This document shows, piece after piece, positions 26,305 to 35,635 of a DNA stretch of 64,000 bases. Every line of letters starts with the position of its first letter. Positions within the stretch are counted from its first letter, which is position 1. The notes under the pieces were generated by a model. That model was not told the origin of the DNA. It saw nothing but the letters and a program-made list of their open reading frames with translations, and did not search any database. The position numbers and the translations under genes were made by a program. Source of the DNA: Flammeovirgaceae bacterium (GTDB lineage: Bacteria; Bacteroidota; Bacteroidia; Cytophagales; Cyclobacteriaceae); contig JAJTGY010000010.1 in assembly GCA_021298015.1 (NCBI GenBank), positions 90,800 through 154,799 on the forward strand, given 5' to 3'.

Positions 26305-26888
26305 TAATCGTTTCCTTTATCGTTGGCCAGGTTCATCAAGTCTACAAAATCTGCCCGCACCGTTGAAATATTCATTTTATAGATGCGGATTCTCCGGTTG
26401 CCATCCACCTTCACCCACACACGGGCGTTCCTGTCCTTATTCTCTACCAGCAAGAACTCCCCACCGTACCACTTCTCGAACAAATCTTTCACGCGCAACT
26501 CCAATGAATCAGCTGACATGTCGGGGTTCCAGGGTGCCCAAAAAACATAGGTAAACTCAACCGGCATCTTGCAAATCTTTTCTTCGGCAAATTCAGGATA
26601 GAACCGCATATACGATGGGTATGCCAAAAAGGAAGAGTCAAGTTCATGCTGAACAGACAATGGACCAGGTCCGTTGGTGACAACCTTTTGTTTGTTTAGG
26701 TTCCAACAATGTTCAAAAAAAGATTTCCTGGGCATATTAAACGAAAGCCCCAAAAACAAACTGTCATACCGCACGTTACGCGCCAACTCCGTCTTTACCA
26801 GTTGTTCGTATTTCGACTCACGGCACCCGGCAAAAACTACAGCCAGCACAAGACAAAAGAAAACAATCCTATTTCTTACCATACTCAT
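26304..26888 (-). CDS. Small lipoprotein of unknown function
   Basis: 194 residues beginning with a lipoprotein signal, MSMVRNRIVFFCLVLAVVFAGC (Cys 22; a start at Met3 is equally possible). The mature part is mixed alpha/beta with the segment YDSLFLGLSFNMPRKSFFEHCWNLNKQ. I do not recognise a family. The start lies 20 nt inside the end of FG-GAP paralogue 3 and the stop overlaps the start of paralogue 2 by 1 nt. It is therefore made with the two large lipoproteins and is probably a small partner at the same membrane. No catalytic motif is visible. Confidence 0.8.
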   Translation of the reverse strand: MSMVRNRIVFFCLVLAVVFAGCRESKYEQLVKTELARNVRYDSLFLGLSFNMPRKSFFEHCWNLNKQKVVTNGPGPLSVQHELDSSFLAYPSYMRFYPEFAEEKICKMPVEFTYVFWAPWNPDMSADSLELRVKDLFEKWYGGEFLLVENKDRNARVWVKVDGNRRIRIYKMNISTVRADFVDLMNLANDKGND

Positions 26889-29800
26889 AAATGCTTATTC
26901 GCTCATTATTTCGCATAATCAAAATGTGTTGCCGGCCATCGCTACCGAGCTTTTTAATATCCCGGATTTCCCCTGGAACATGAACCCCGGAAATGCCAGG
27001 CAAAATCGGTTTGAAATGACCGGTTCCGGTGCCGAGCAACACCTGGCCATACCCCGCGCCCTGTGTCCCCATTTCCGGCTTGGCCCGGTATTGATTGCCA
27101 CCAACAATCAAATCTGCCAATCCATCCTGGTTAAAGTCTGCCACCTCAACTCCATACACACGGGTAATCTGCACGGCAGAAGGCAACGGGATTGCCGTAA
27201 ACCTCCGCCCTCCTTCATTGACTAAGGTTATCGACCGCGATTCATTAATCATTAGCTTCTGCGCCTTTGCCAACTGCTCAGGTAACAGCAGGTCTGTCAC
27301 ACGGGCCTGACTATACGAAGAAAAGGTCAGGAATCGCTTTCGAAGAGAAGGCATTTGTTTGATCAGGTCAGGAAGTAGCGGTATCGGCCAAACCTGATCG
27401 CCCACCTGGGTACACGGTAACTGCTCGACCGACCCATTCTGGTCAAAATCGCCTACAAAAAGCCACGAGGGATTTTCCGCGCTTGACGGATAACGGACAT
27501 TTAATCCTTCGTTACCCAGCACCAAATCCGGCCGGCCATCTTCGTTCAGATCAGCGACTTTTACACACATCCATTTGCCCCTGATATTCTGTAATCCGAG
27601 CTTTTCCGAACGATCGATGAACCGACCATCCTGATTCTCAAACAGGGTGACGCCCATCCACTCACCCGCAAACACCAGATCGTCATCGCCATCACTATCG
27701 AAGTCAATCGCTTCCACGCCAGTCAACAAACCCAGGCCTCTGAATCCGGGTGCCATGCGATCCGTGACTTCTTCAAAAAAGCCACCACGATTCAACAATA
27801 GATGGGCATCCGCAGAGCGTCCGTAAGCAAATGGTATCAGTCGACTCGCGGTCACAAGATCCGGCCGACCGTCTCGATTAAAGTCAACCACCGTTACAGC
27901 CGAGGTTGGCTCAAATAACAGTGAAGATCTGAGCCAGTCCCGCTTCCGTAAGAAGATCCCACTTCCGTTGTTGACGTATAAGCGGTCTTCGAGAAGGTTT
28001 GATCCAAAGCCGGGCTGATACCCTCCGCTGGCCATGAACAAATCTAGATCACCATCAGTATCGGCATCGAAGAAAACCGCGTCACGATCCTCGTAGTCTT
28101 TATCCTGATCAAACGCGGGCTGCACAGAACGTTCCCATTGAAAATTCTCTTTTTGCAACCACAATTCACCCGACTGCCCCGCTGCACCCCCCACAAACAA
28201 ATCACTAAGTCCATCTCCGTCCACATCACCGACTTCCATGCGCTGTCCTTCATTGCTCACCATATCAAAAATCAGCCGGTCACGATCGAAATCCTGAAAC
28301 TGAGTGGATATCCGCTCACGGACTGAGAACAGGGCGGTATCCGGCCAAAGCAAAGGGTCGAATTCACGTGAAACCGCTTCAATGGGAGATGTTGCTACCT
28401 GTCGAACTACCAGCATTTGATTGGCGGGTACATCCAAGTACCGCGATTTTGTACCGTCATTCCAAAGTACGACCAACGAATCAACTTTTTGATACCGCCC
28501 CAACCCTATGTGAAGGCGCTCATCTACGGTTGACAAATAACCTCTGACGGGCGATTGCTCAACATAAAACAATTTGCCAGCGCAGTAGGCGCTCACCTGG
28601 GCACCGATGGCCGAAGTGTTGCCTCCCCGTCCAACGAGTTTGATTTGAAGATAGTGACGGTCAAAATCAACCCCAGACGCTGTATTCTCATACAACGCAG
28701 CCACTTCATTGATTCGGTTTACCACCAAATCCAAGTCGCCATCGTTATCAAAATCCGCGTAGGCGGCTCCGTTTGAATAGTCCGGTGCCATGCCGGATTC
28801 GGAACTGGTATCCAGAAACGTACTATCCCCCTGATTCAAAAAAAGGGCATCGCGTTGCGGAGAAGATGGAATGGCATCAATCAGCTTTGTCGTCAAAGAA
28901 CTATCGCGCCTAAACTCGGCAGAGGCCAACATCGGGGGTGATGTATAGTGAATGTAATCCTGATCAAGCAGATCTTTTGGAATACCATTCGCCACATAAA
29001 TATCCTTTAAGCCATCGTGGTTGATATCGAAAATGAGAGCTCCCCAACTCCAATCGGTGGCATGAACCCGGCCAAATCGGGCAATTTCACTAAAAGCTAC
29101 CCGGCTATCTGAACCTGGTAACCAACGGTTATTCAGTTGAAGTACATTTCGTGAAAACTGATGTCCGTAGCCACTGCGAACATTCTCGCTGAACTTATTC
29201 CAATCCTCAAAAGACGCCTTCGTACGAATTCGCTCAAAGGTGCCGGGTAACATTTCCGTGACGTAGATTTCCGGAAATCCATCATTGGTCAGATCCGCAA
29301 TATCTGCCCCCATGGAGCCTAGGCTGGTTTCTAACAGCACCTCATTAAGGGACTCGCGGAAGGTCCCGTTTTTTTGGTTCAGGTATAAGTAATCACGCTC
29401 AAAAAAATCATTGGAAACAAAAAGATCCTGCCAACCATCCCGGTTGACATCCGCAGCTACAACCCCGAGTCCGAATCCGATGGAACTCGAGTAAATGCCG
29501 GCCTCGGCACTCACGTCACGAAACCGGTCACCGTCATTTCGGTACAGTTTATTGCCTCCAAACGGATCACGAATTTTGCGTTGCCCCCCCTGCAAATCAT
29601 AGATGCCAACCTGCCGGTTCGAGTTGTTCAACAAATACAAGTCCAAGTCATCGTCATAGTCAAAAAAAACACCATGCAACGATAGCCCCTCATCGGCAAC
29701 TCCCCACTTAGCCGCCTCTTCCCGAAAAGTCAGATCGCCATTATTGATAAACAATTCATTATGGCGAACCCCACCACGAGGTGGCCCCGATTTACAGACA

Positions 29801-30189
29801 AAAATATCAAGCCATCCATCCCCATTTACATCGGCCATACTAACCCCGGTAGACCATACATTTTGGCAAGCCACACCCGCCCGCCCGGTAATATCATCAA
29901 AGACAAATCCCCCTTTGTTCAGGTAAAGTTTGTTATCCACCTGATTACCCGAGAAGTAGATATCCACACGTCCGTCATTGTTAATATCCCCCACGGCTAC
30001 ACCCGCTCCTTTGTAGAAATTCCGATAGGTGTAGCAATTGAATGCCTCCGTATAGGTTAGCGTGTTCATGAAGCCAATACCGGTCCTGGCGGCCGGCTGA
30101 AGACGAAGCAAACCTTGTTCAGATTCAACCCGACTCCCGCAGGCGGCAGCCAGCAACACGACCGGCAGGATGAACACAACCCATCTCAT
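26869..30189 (-). CDS. FG-GAP/VCBS and ASPIC-UnbV repeat lipoprotein (paralogue 3)
   Basis: About 1,106 residues from ATG 30189, which gives MRWVVFILPVVLLAAAC with the lipid Cys at 17; a TTG four codons earlier is less likely. Propeller repeats carry DINNDGRVD, DVNGDGWLD, DVNRDGWQD, DFDNDGDLD and DFDSDGDDD. An ASPIC/UnbV module (IKLVGRGGNTSAIGAQVSAY...LHIGLG...VLWNDGTKS) sits in the middle. It is the first of four genes transcribed away from the SusD gene, whose terminator lies just upstream. A TACTTTTG element at 30206-30199 could drive it, leaving almost no leader. The function is inferred only as surface binding associated with the Sus system. Confidence 0.88.
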   Translation of the reverse strand: MRWVVFILPVVLLAAACGSRVESEQGLLRLQPAARTGIGFMNTLTYTEAFNCYTYRNFYKGAGVAVGDINNDGRVDIYFSGNQVDNKLYLNKGGFVFDDITGRAGVACQNVWSTGVSMADVNGDGWLDIFVCKSGPPRGGVRHNELFINNGDLTFREEAAKWGVADEGLSLHGVFFDYDDDLDLYLLNNSNRQVGIYDLQGGQRKIRDPFGGNKLYRNDGDRFRDVSAEAGIYSSSIGFGLGVVAADVNRDGWQDLFVSNDFFERDYLYLNQKNGTFRESLNEVLLETSLGSMGADIADLTNDGFPEIYVTEMLPGTFERIRTKASFEDWNKFSENVRSGYGHQFSRNVLQLNNRWLPGSDSRVAFSEIARFGRVHATDWSWGALIFDINHDGLKDIYVANGIPKDLLDQDYIHYTSPPMLASAEFRRDSSLTTKLIDAIPSSPQRDALFLNQGDSTFLDTSSESGMAPDYSNGAAYADFDNDGDLDLVVNRINEVAALYENTASGVDFDRHYLQIKLVGRGGNTSAIGAQVSAYCAGKLFYVEQSPVRGYLSTVDERLHIGLGRYQKVDSLVVLWNDGTKSRYLDVPANQMLVVRQVATSPIEAVSREFDPLLWPDTALFSVRERISTQFQDFDRDRLIFDMVSNEGQRMEVGDVDGDGLSDLFVGGAAGQSGELWLQKENFQWERSVQPAFDQDKDYEDRDAVFFDADTDGDLDLFMASGGYQPGFGSNLLEDRLYVNNGSGIFLRKRDWLRSSLLFEPTSAVTVVDFNRDGRPDLVTASRLIPFAYGRSADAHLLLNRGGFFEEVTDRMAPGFRGLGLLTGVEAIDFDSDGDDDLVFAGEWMGVTLFENQDGRFIDRSEKLGLQNIRGKWMCVKVADLNEDGRPDLVLGNEGLNVRYPSSAENPSWLFVGDFDQNGSVEQLPCTQVGDQVWPIPLLPDLIKQMPSLRKRFLTFSSYSQARVTDLLLPEQLAKAQKLMINESRSITLVNEGGRRFTAIPLPSAVQITRVYGVEVADFNQDGLADLIVGGNQYRAKPEMGTQGAGYGQVLLGTGTGHFKPILPGISGVHVPGEIRDIKKLGSDGRQHILIMRNNERISIYEYGKK

Positions 30190-30198
30190 ATGAAGCGA

Positions 30199-30206
30199 CA
30201 AAAGTA
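30199..30206 (-). promoter_or_regulatory. Possible -7 promoter element of the FG-GAP operon
   Basis: On the minus strand this reads TACTTTTG, a full match to TAnnTTTG, ending 9 nt before the ATG at 30189. The region 20-22 bp upstream is a T-run of the terminator and does not contain a clean TTTG. If used, the mRNA would be nearly leaderless. Confidence 0.35.
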
Positions 30207-30216
30207 CGCTATCTGC

Positions 30217-30255
30217 AAAAAAAAAGAAGGCGACCCGCCACGGATCGCCTTCTTT
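30217..30255 (-). terminator. Rho-independent terminator of the Sus operon
   Basis: On the minus strand an 11-bp stem AAAGAAGGCGA / TCGCCTTCTTT encloses an 11-nt loop and is followed by an unbroken T-run. It starts 17 bp after the SusD stop codon at 30273 and ends before the first FG-GAP gene, separating the two transcription units or limiting read-through. Confidence 0.85.
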
Positions 30256-30272
30256 ACAGAACTAAAATTCAA

Positions 30273-31814
30273 TTAATAACCCGGATTCTGAACAAGATCA
30301 GGATTAACCAGTATTTGCCCTTGCGGTATCGGGAACAAATTGCGGGTGGGGAGTGACGCGGTTTTTTCCCACCAGGCGTCATTATATTTACCAAAACGGA
30401 TCAAGTCCGATCTGCGATGACCTTCGGCAAACATCTCTCGACCACGCTCGGCCAGCAGGTTATCGGCTGTCATTTGAGCGGCCAGGAAGGCAGCCACGCC
30501 CGCGCGGCCACGCACCTGATTAACCAAGGTGAGTGCTTCTGCGCTGGCTGGGTTAATACGCCATAGGGCTTCGGCACGCATCAACAACACATCAGCATAC
30601 CGATAGATCGGAAAATCGTTACTCAAACTGGTGCGAGCACCCAAACGGAACTCCCACTTGCCCACACGGGCACCCGCCTGACGAAAACTGTTCGGTTCCA
30701 GCATGTTAATGCTGGGCGTAAACGTCAAATCCTCACCATCCGGATCGCCAGCTTCAGCGCTGATGTCCTTCAATCGCACACCTCCGGAGCTAAACTGCGG
30801 CCCCACGAGGAAGCTTGCACCCCTGCGGGCGTCAGCCGTCTCAAACGAGTTATAAAACGCCTCGAGCGAAGCATAACCGTTCCACGGTTGGTCGGTCAGG
30901 TTAAACGTTTGCTGAGTCAGGTAGTGACCCGTCATTTGGGGCAGGTTAAAACCTTCTGCATTATTCTCATCGTAGTTGATAACAAAGATGTTTTCTGGAG
31001 ACCCCGCGTTATTAGTCACAAAGTTATCTTTGAACGTAGGAGCTAACGAGTACAAACCAGACCCAATAACGACCTGGCATGCATCAGCGGCTTTCTGCCA
31101 CTCTTGTGTGCCTTTGTATACCTGCGCATTCAGGTACAACTTGGCCAAAACCACGTTAGCCACCCAACGGTTCATCGTGGCATACGTTTTTTGGGCGCTC
31201 AAGTTTGCCAGATTGTTGGCGAATACCGTGCCGCCAAAATTTCCGCCCACTATACTCTTTTCGATGAAGTCGTACACCTGGGCACGCGCAACGGTGGGTG
31301 GCGTTGTATCCGTGGTTTTCTCGGTTATCACCGGAACGTTGCCGTAGGCATCTACCAACCACAAATAAATCATGGCGCGTGTAACCTCAAGCTCTGATCT
31401 TAGAAGTGCATTGCTGCCAAAAGTCTTCAACAGGTTGTTAATGTTTCCTATTGCCGTAAAGCAATAACCCCAACCATTCCCAACAGCCGGCTCAGAAGGC
31501 AAATACTCGTGACGGTGCACCCGTATCCACTGCCCTCCATCATCCCAGTCTGCCCCTTTTCGGGCAATCACCATTTCATCGGAAGCTACTTCATGCAGCG
31601 ACCAAAGTGAGTTATGACCACCCCAGTTGCCCACCAGCTGTCGGTAAGCACTTGCCGCAAAAGCGGCCAACGCATCGGGGTTAGTCGTACCCAACGCATC
31701 ATCGCTGGGTACCTCATCAAATACTTCCTGATCCGGAGCTTCGCAGGCCGTCACGGACCCTATGAGAACTGCCAGCACGAGAAAAAATCTATTCATCTTA
31801 TTCATGACTCTCAT
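30273..31814 (-). CDS. susD: SusD/RagB-family surface starch/maltodextrin-binding lipoprotein
   Basis: 513 residues; lipoprotein signal with Cys near 24 (LIGSVTAC). The family hallmarks are present: N-terminal TPR-like helices (ALAAFAASAYRQLVG, CFTAIGNINNLL) and the C-terminal RYADVLLMRAEALWR..LVNQVRGRAG and ERGREMFAEGHRRSDLIRFGKY motifs. SusD caps the SusC transporter and binds the oligosaccharide. Its ATG overlaps the SusC stop by 1 nt. Trp-rich segments in the N-terminal half suit a glucan ligand, and the flanking GH13 and SusE-like genes indicate alpha-glucan; this is inferred from context. Confidence 0.93.
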   Translation of the reverse strand: MRVMNKMNRFFLVLAVLIGSVTACEAPDQEVFDEVPSDDALGTTNPDALAAFAASAYRQLVGNWGGHNSLWSLHEVASDEMVIARKGADWDDGGQWIRVHRHEYLPSEPAVGNGWGYCFTAIGNINNLLKTFGSNALLRSELEVTRAMIYLWLVDAYGNVPVITEKTTDTTPPTVARAQVYDFIEKSIVGGNFGGTVFANNLANLSAQKTYATMNRWVANVVLAKLYLNAQVYKGTQEWQKAADACQVVIGSGLYSLAPTFKDNFVTNNAGSPENIFVINYDENNAEGFNLPQMTGHYLTQQTFNLTDQPWNGYASLEAFYNSFETADARRGASFLVGPQFSSGGVRLKDISAEAGDPDGEDLTFTPSINMLEPNSFRQAGARVGKWEFRLGARTSLSNDFPIYRYADVLLMRAEALWRINPASAEALTLVNQVRGRAGVAAFLAAQMTADNLLAERGREMFAEGHRRSDLIRFGKYNDAWWEKTASLPTRNLFPIPQGQILVNPDLVQNPGY

Positions 31815-34783
31815 TATTTAATTTTAAAGCTAAGGCCTAACGTGAATGACCGAACGGTTGCATAAGTGTTGCGCCTTTCAAGGCCGGGAGCAAGACCAGC
31901 TTGGAAACGGTCGTTATTCTCGGAGTCCGTGTAGCGCACTTCCGGGTCAATGCCGGTGTAGTTGGTTATTGTAAACAGATTTTGACCGGTGAGGTAAAAA
32001 CGTACTGAAGAGAAAACGTTGCTCTTCGTTGGTAGGTTATAACCAACCGTAAAGTTGTCAAGGCGAATGAATGAGGCGTCTTCCACGTACAGCGAGGAGA
32101 ACGTAGGGCTTTGGGTTATAAATGGCGTCTTATCTGTTACAACACTATTCCATGTCTTAGACGCAGCATCCCGGTTTTCATAGAAACCCCGGTAGGAGTT
32201 GTACAAATCATGACCCCAGGCACCGCGCAACAGGAAGTTGACATCCCAGTTCTTGAACCGGAAGTCGTTGGTAAATCCGAATTCTCCCTCCGGCAAGCCG
32301 TTGCCTACCACCTCAAATTCATCGGGATTGGTCGTGGACAGCTTATATCGGCCATTTTCATCAATTCCCTGAAATACCGGGCCATACATATTACCAAGCG
32401 TCTGGCCTGGCAGGTTGCGAATAATTTCGTTGTTATTCTGGCCAGGAGCACCCGGGGTCGCCAGGCGCAGTTCACTTAGCCCCAGATCACCAACCTTGAA
32501 AGATTCGATAACGGCCTTGTCATAAATCGTGAAGTTGAAACTGGGCGTGTAGGTAATCCCGCCAAACTTCAATCCGTTATACGTGGCGCTAAACTCAAAG
32601 CCAGCTGAGCTGATACTTCCAATATTCGCCCACGCAAAGTTTGCGATGTTATTGACATCAGCTCCAAAAGGATTGGGGGCACCAGACGGCAGGTTCACCC
32701 CATAAAGCAGGTCGTCAATGTTACGCGTGTAGTATTCAATTGAGCCGGTTAGTTTGTTATCAAATAAGCCGTAATCAAAACCAACGTTAATTTCAGTCTT
32801 TTCCTCCCACTTCAGACCTGGATTCGGATCGCGAGCTAGCTGAATACGAACAAACTGGTCACTCGAAGTCAAAGGGTTTCCATCGAAATCAACAATACCG
32901 GCCGGGCCATAATTCGCCAAAGCCAGGTTGCTGAACGGAGGTAAATTTCCTGTGACCCCATACGAGGCGCGGAACTTCAACGAGCTTACCACTCCCAAAT
33001 CCACCAACTCGGTGATCTGCACACCACCGCTAACAGCGGGGAAGATACCTGTCTTTTCATCTTTACCGAATCCGCTAAAAGACTCGCTGCGGACCGTGGC
33101 GGAGAGGAAGTAGGTGTTTTTGTAGTTGAAATTGGCGCGTGCAAATACAGAACGCAACACGTCTTCGTTGTAGTAGCTGGAAACCTCGGTTCCCGGACCC
33201 TGCCGTATCGCGCCAAAGTCCAGACCATTGAATCCGGGGCCATCATACAAGAACTGCCGAACCTGAGCTGCAAAACCTTCAAAACTTCTGAGCTGGTCTC
33301 CAAATCCTACGAGAATTTCAGTGTTCAAATCACCAAATCTACGATCGTAACGAGCGGTAGCTTCAAAAAGACGGCTACGGTTGCTGTACGTGTCGCGTCT
33401 GGCCTGGCCTTTTGCACCAAAGCCCACAATGCGATCTTTGGTGCTCCAATATCCGCCATTCAAACCGTCTTCACGGTCGACTGCATAATTAACGGCAAGA
33501 GTCAAATTATCAATTAAATCATACTCCAAGCGGTAATTGGCGAGTGAGTTTTTGCGCTCACCTACGAATTGTTGCTGGTTAGCCAACGCCACCGGGTTAT
33601 AAAAATCAAAAAGATCACGTTGGAAATAACCTCCGTTTTGATCGTCCGGTGTGCCCTCAAAAATAGGCGCTGTCGGGTTATAGATAGTAGCATAGCGGAA
33701 CGCGCCCAAGTTTATCGACTCCTGGTCACGGTCGTTATATGCCAAAGATATCTTAGCCCGCAACTTACCGTCAATAAATGAATTGCCCACTTCCAGACGA
33801 GTATTCAGACGCTGAAAGTTAACACCCTTAACAATCCCCTGATTATCGCGGTAGTTAACCGCGGCTGAATACGTAAGATTGTTATTTGCACCATCAACAG
33901 AAATATTATTCGTGTGGGAATACCCCGTCTGCGTCAATTCGTTGAACCAATCCGTGCTGGAACCAAAATTTGTGCCCCCACGTGCAACATATTCTGATGC
34001 CGAGAGTACATCAATTCTATTGGCAACCTGATCCATCGTAACAAAACCGTTGTAGTTTATATTGGTATAAGAACCACCGCCCTTGCCAGATTTGGTCGTG
34101 ATGAGAATTACTCCACCAGAACCGCGGGCCCCGTATATCGCAGCTGCCGAACCGTCCTTGAGGATGTCCATGGAAGCAATATCATTTGGGTCAACGTTTT
34201 CGAGGGAAGCACCTACCACGCCATTGATAACAATGAGAGGTTCTGCATTACCACCGAAGGTCGTTATACCGCGGAGGCGGAGCGTAGGTGCTTGGTTGGG
34301 ATCACCACCGGGGCGCGTAACTGAAAGGCCGGGAACTTTACCCACTAACAAGCCGGCCGCAGTCGTTTGGTTACCACGGTTAAAGTTCTCTGCCGATACG
34401 CTGGCCACCGCGCTGGTAATCTCTTTCTTTTCCTGAGTGCCATAACCAACTACCACAACTTCGGAAAGAGCAGTTACATCCGGCTGTAATCCAATATCGA
34501 GAGTTGACTGGCTGCCAACCGTGGCTTCCTGGCTGGTGTACCCCACAAATGAGAACACCAGAACGGCATTGCTACCTACAGAAATTGAATAATTGCCATC
34601 GGCATCGGTAACGGTACCGTTACTGGTACCTTTTTCGAGCACGTTTACACCTGGGATGGGCGATCCGTCACCAGAGTCCGTTACTTTACCAGTCACCGTG
34701 CGGCTTTGGGCCATTGCCGAGACGGTAAAAACCATCAACAACAGCAACAGGCAACTGCGTATGCGCAGATAGAGTTTTGTCAT
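31814..34783 (-). CDS. susC: SusC/RagA-family TonB-linked outer-membrane transporter
   Basis: 989 residues. A signal peptide (to about residue 25) precedes a carboxypeptidase-like beta domain (about 28-105, VTGKVTDSGDGSPIPGVNVLEKGTSNGTVTDADG). The SusC signature SEVVVVGYGTQEKKEITSAV comes next, then the plug (KVPGLSVTRPGGDP...LRLRGITTFGG) and the beta-barrel. The C-terminus ends in aromatic barrel strands (YATVRSFTLGLSFKIK). It imports the oligosaccharide held by SusD using TonB energy. It follows the SusE-like gene by 24 nt, an order unlike the standard susC-susD-susE. The starch/maltodextrin substrate is inferred from neighbours. Confidence 0.94.
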   Translation of the reverse strand: MTKLYLRIRSCLLLLLMVFTVSAMAQSRTVTGKVTDSGDGSPIPGVNVLEKGTSNGTVTDADGNYSISVGSNAVLVFSFVGYTSQEATVGSQSTLDIGLQPDVTALSEVVVVGYGTQEKKEITSAVASVSAENFNRGNQTTAAGLLVGKVPGLSVTRPGGDPNQAPTLRLRGITTFGGNAEPLIVINGVVGASLENVDPNDIASMDILKDGSAAAIYGARGSGGVILITTKSGKGGGSYTNINYNGFVTMDQVANRIDVLSASEYVARGGTNFGSSTDWFNELTQTGYSHTNNISVDGANNNLTYSAAVNYRDNQGIVKGVNFQRLNTRLEVGNSFIDGKLRAKISLAYNDRDQESINLGAFRYATIYNPTAPIFEGTPDDQNGGYFQRDLFDFYNPVALANQQQFVGERKNSLANYRLEYDLIDNLTLAVNYAVDREDGLNGGYWSTKDRIVGFGAKGQARRDTYSNRSRLFEATARYDRRFGDLNTEILVGFGDQLRSFEGFAAQVRQFLYDGPGFNGLDFGAIRQGPGTEVSSYYNEDVLRSVFARANFNYKNTYFLSATVRSESFSGFGKDEKTGIFPAVSGGVQITELVDLGVVSSLKFRASYGVTGNLPPFSNLALANYGPAGIVDFDGNPLTSSDQFVRIQLARDPNPGLKWEEKTEINVGFDYGLFDNKLTGSIEYYTRNIDDLLYGVNLPSGAPNPFGADVNNIANFAWANIGSISSAGFEFSATYNGLKFGGITYTPSFNFTIYDKAVIESFKVGDLGLSELRLATPGAPGQNNNEIIRNLPGQTLGNMYGPVFQGIDENGRYKLSTTNPDEFEVVGNGLPEGEFGFTNDFRFKNWDVNFLLRGAWGHDLYNSYRGFYENRDAASKTWNSVVTDKTPFITQSPTFSSLYVEDASFIRLDNFTVGYNLPTKSNVFSSVRFYLTGQNLFTITNYTGIDPEVRYTDSENNDRFQAGLAPGLERRNTYATVRSFTLGLSFKIK

Positions 34784-34807
34784 AGTAATTGGATATTAGG
34801 TATAAAT

Positions 34808-35497
34808 TTAATTGAGTTTCGTAAAGGTGTACTCGCCCGAGGCTGAGTTAAATGTTACGTTATAGGTTCCTGCGCCAACCGGTATATCTGGGCCGCCAAA
34901 TGTGCCTTTGCCACTGGGAAAAGTTGAAGCCCCCCAATTGGTTGCCCAATCGTCATCTGCCCTGAATTTTGCAAAACCACTTGTCATAACAAAGTTACTG
35001 ATCGTGTAGACATCCGGGTCGCTGGCACTGCGCGTCAGGTTATGATCGGGACCGCCCCAACCATTTGGTGTGGCACTTCCAATCAATGCAACGGATGAAA
35101 CAACGCGGAAACTGGTTGTCACCGTGTCTCGATTATTGTTCGCATCGATTGCGATAACCTCTAACGCGTAATTGCCGGTATTAAGCGCCTGGATAGCGGT
35201 GGCCGTCTCCTGACTTACACCAGACAATGAAAGACTTCCTTCACGGACGGTGTTGGTACCTTGAGTGATTTTGTACGTAGCCGAAGCCAAAGCTGAACTA
35301 GAAATTGATGGATCTGCCCCATCGCTGAACTTCAATTTCATGTCGAAATTAACGTTGGCCGTAACTGCACCGGGACGGATCACCGAAACAGCTGGAGGTG
35401 AATCAAATACCGTAACATCGGCATTCCCATTGTCGCATGCCGCCAACGCTAGGCAGGCCGATGCTGACAAAACAAGGTTTCGTAAAAGTTTGGTCAT
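34808..35497 (-). CDS. SusE/SusF-like outer-membrane starch-binding lipoprotein
   Basis: 229 residues from ATG 35497, which gives a clear lipoprotein signal (MTKLLRNLVLSASACLALAAC, Cys21); the longer TTG-initiated reading is unlikely. An Ig-like N-terminal domain precedes a C-terminal carbohydrate-binding module with GSATPNGWGGPDHNL and FRADDDWATNWGAS, matching the SusF/SusE starch-binding repeats. There is only one such module, so it is shorter than SusE of Bacteroides. It lies first in the susE-susC-susD order and directly downstream of a LacI-type palindrome. It should add surface binding of alpha-glucan. Confidence 0.85.
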   Translation of the reverse strand: MTKLLRNLVLSASACLALAACDNGNADVTVFDSPPAVSVIRPGAVTANVNFDMKLKFSDGADPSISSSALASATYKITQGTNTVREGSLSLSGVSQETATAIQALNTGNYALEVIAIDANNNRDTVTTSFRVVSSVALIGSATPNGWGGPDHNLTRSASDPDVYTISNFVMTSGFAKFRADDDWATNWGASTFPSGKGTFGGPDIPVGAGTYNVTFNSASGEYTFTKLN

Positions 35498-35595
35498 AGT
35501 TGGATAACATTTTGAATGAGGCAATTTAAACAAGTTTATGCCGGGTTAACACACAACTGATGGTAAAAACCCTGTTTTTTTTTCGGAATCGAACC

Positions 35596-35609
35596 CGCAA
35601 ACGTTTGCG
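35596..35609. promoter_or_regulatory. LacI-family operator palindrome before the Sus operon
   Basis: A perfect 14-bp palindrome CGCAAACGTTTGCG with the central CG typical of LacI/GalR-family operators. It lies about 100 bp upstream of the SusE-like start, in the 138-bp gap between the secreted GH13 and the SusE-like gene. A LacI-family regulator gene is 3 kb away. Repression or activation of the Sus genes by that protein is inferred. Confidence 0.7.
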
Positions 35610-35635
35610 TTAGCTTCTGTTTAACTCAGTAGTCG

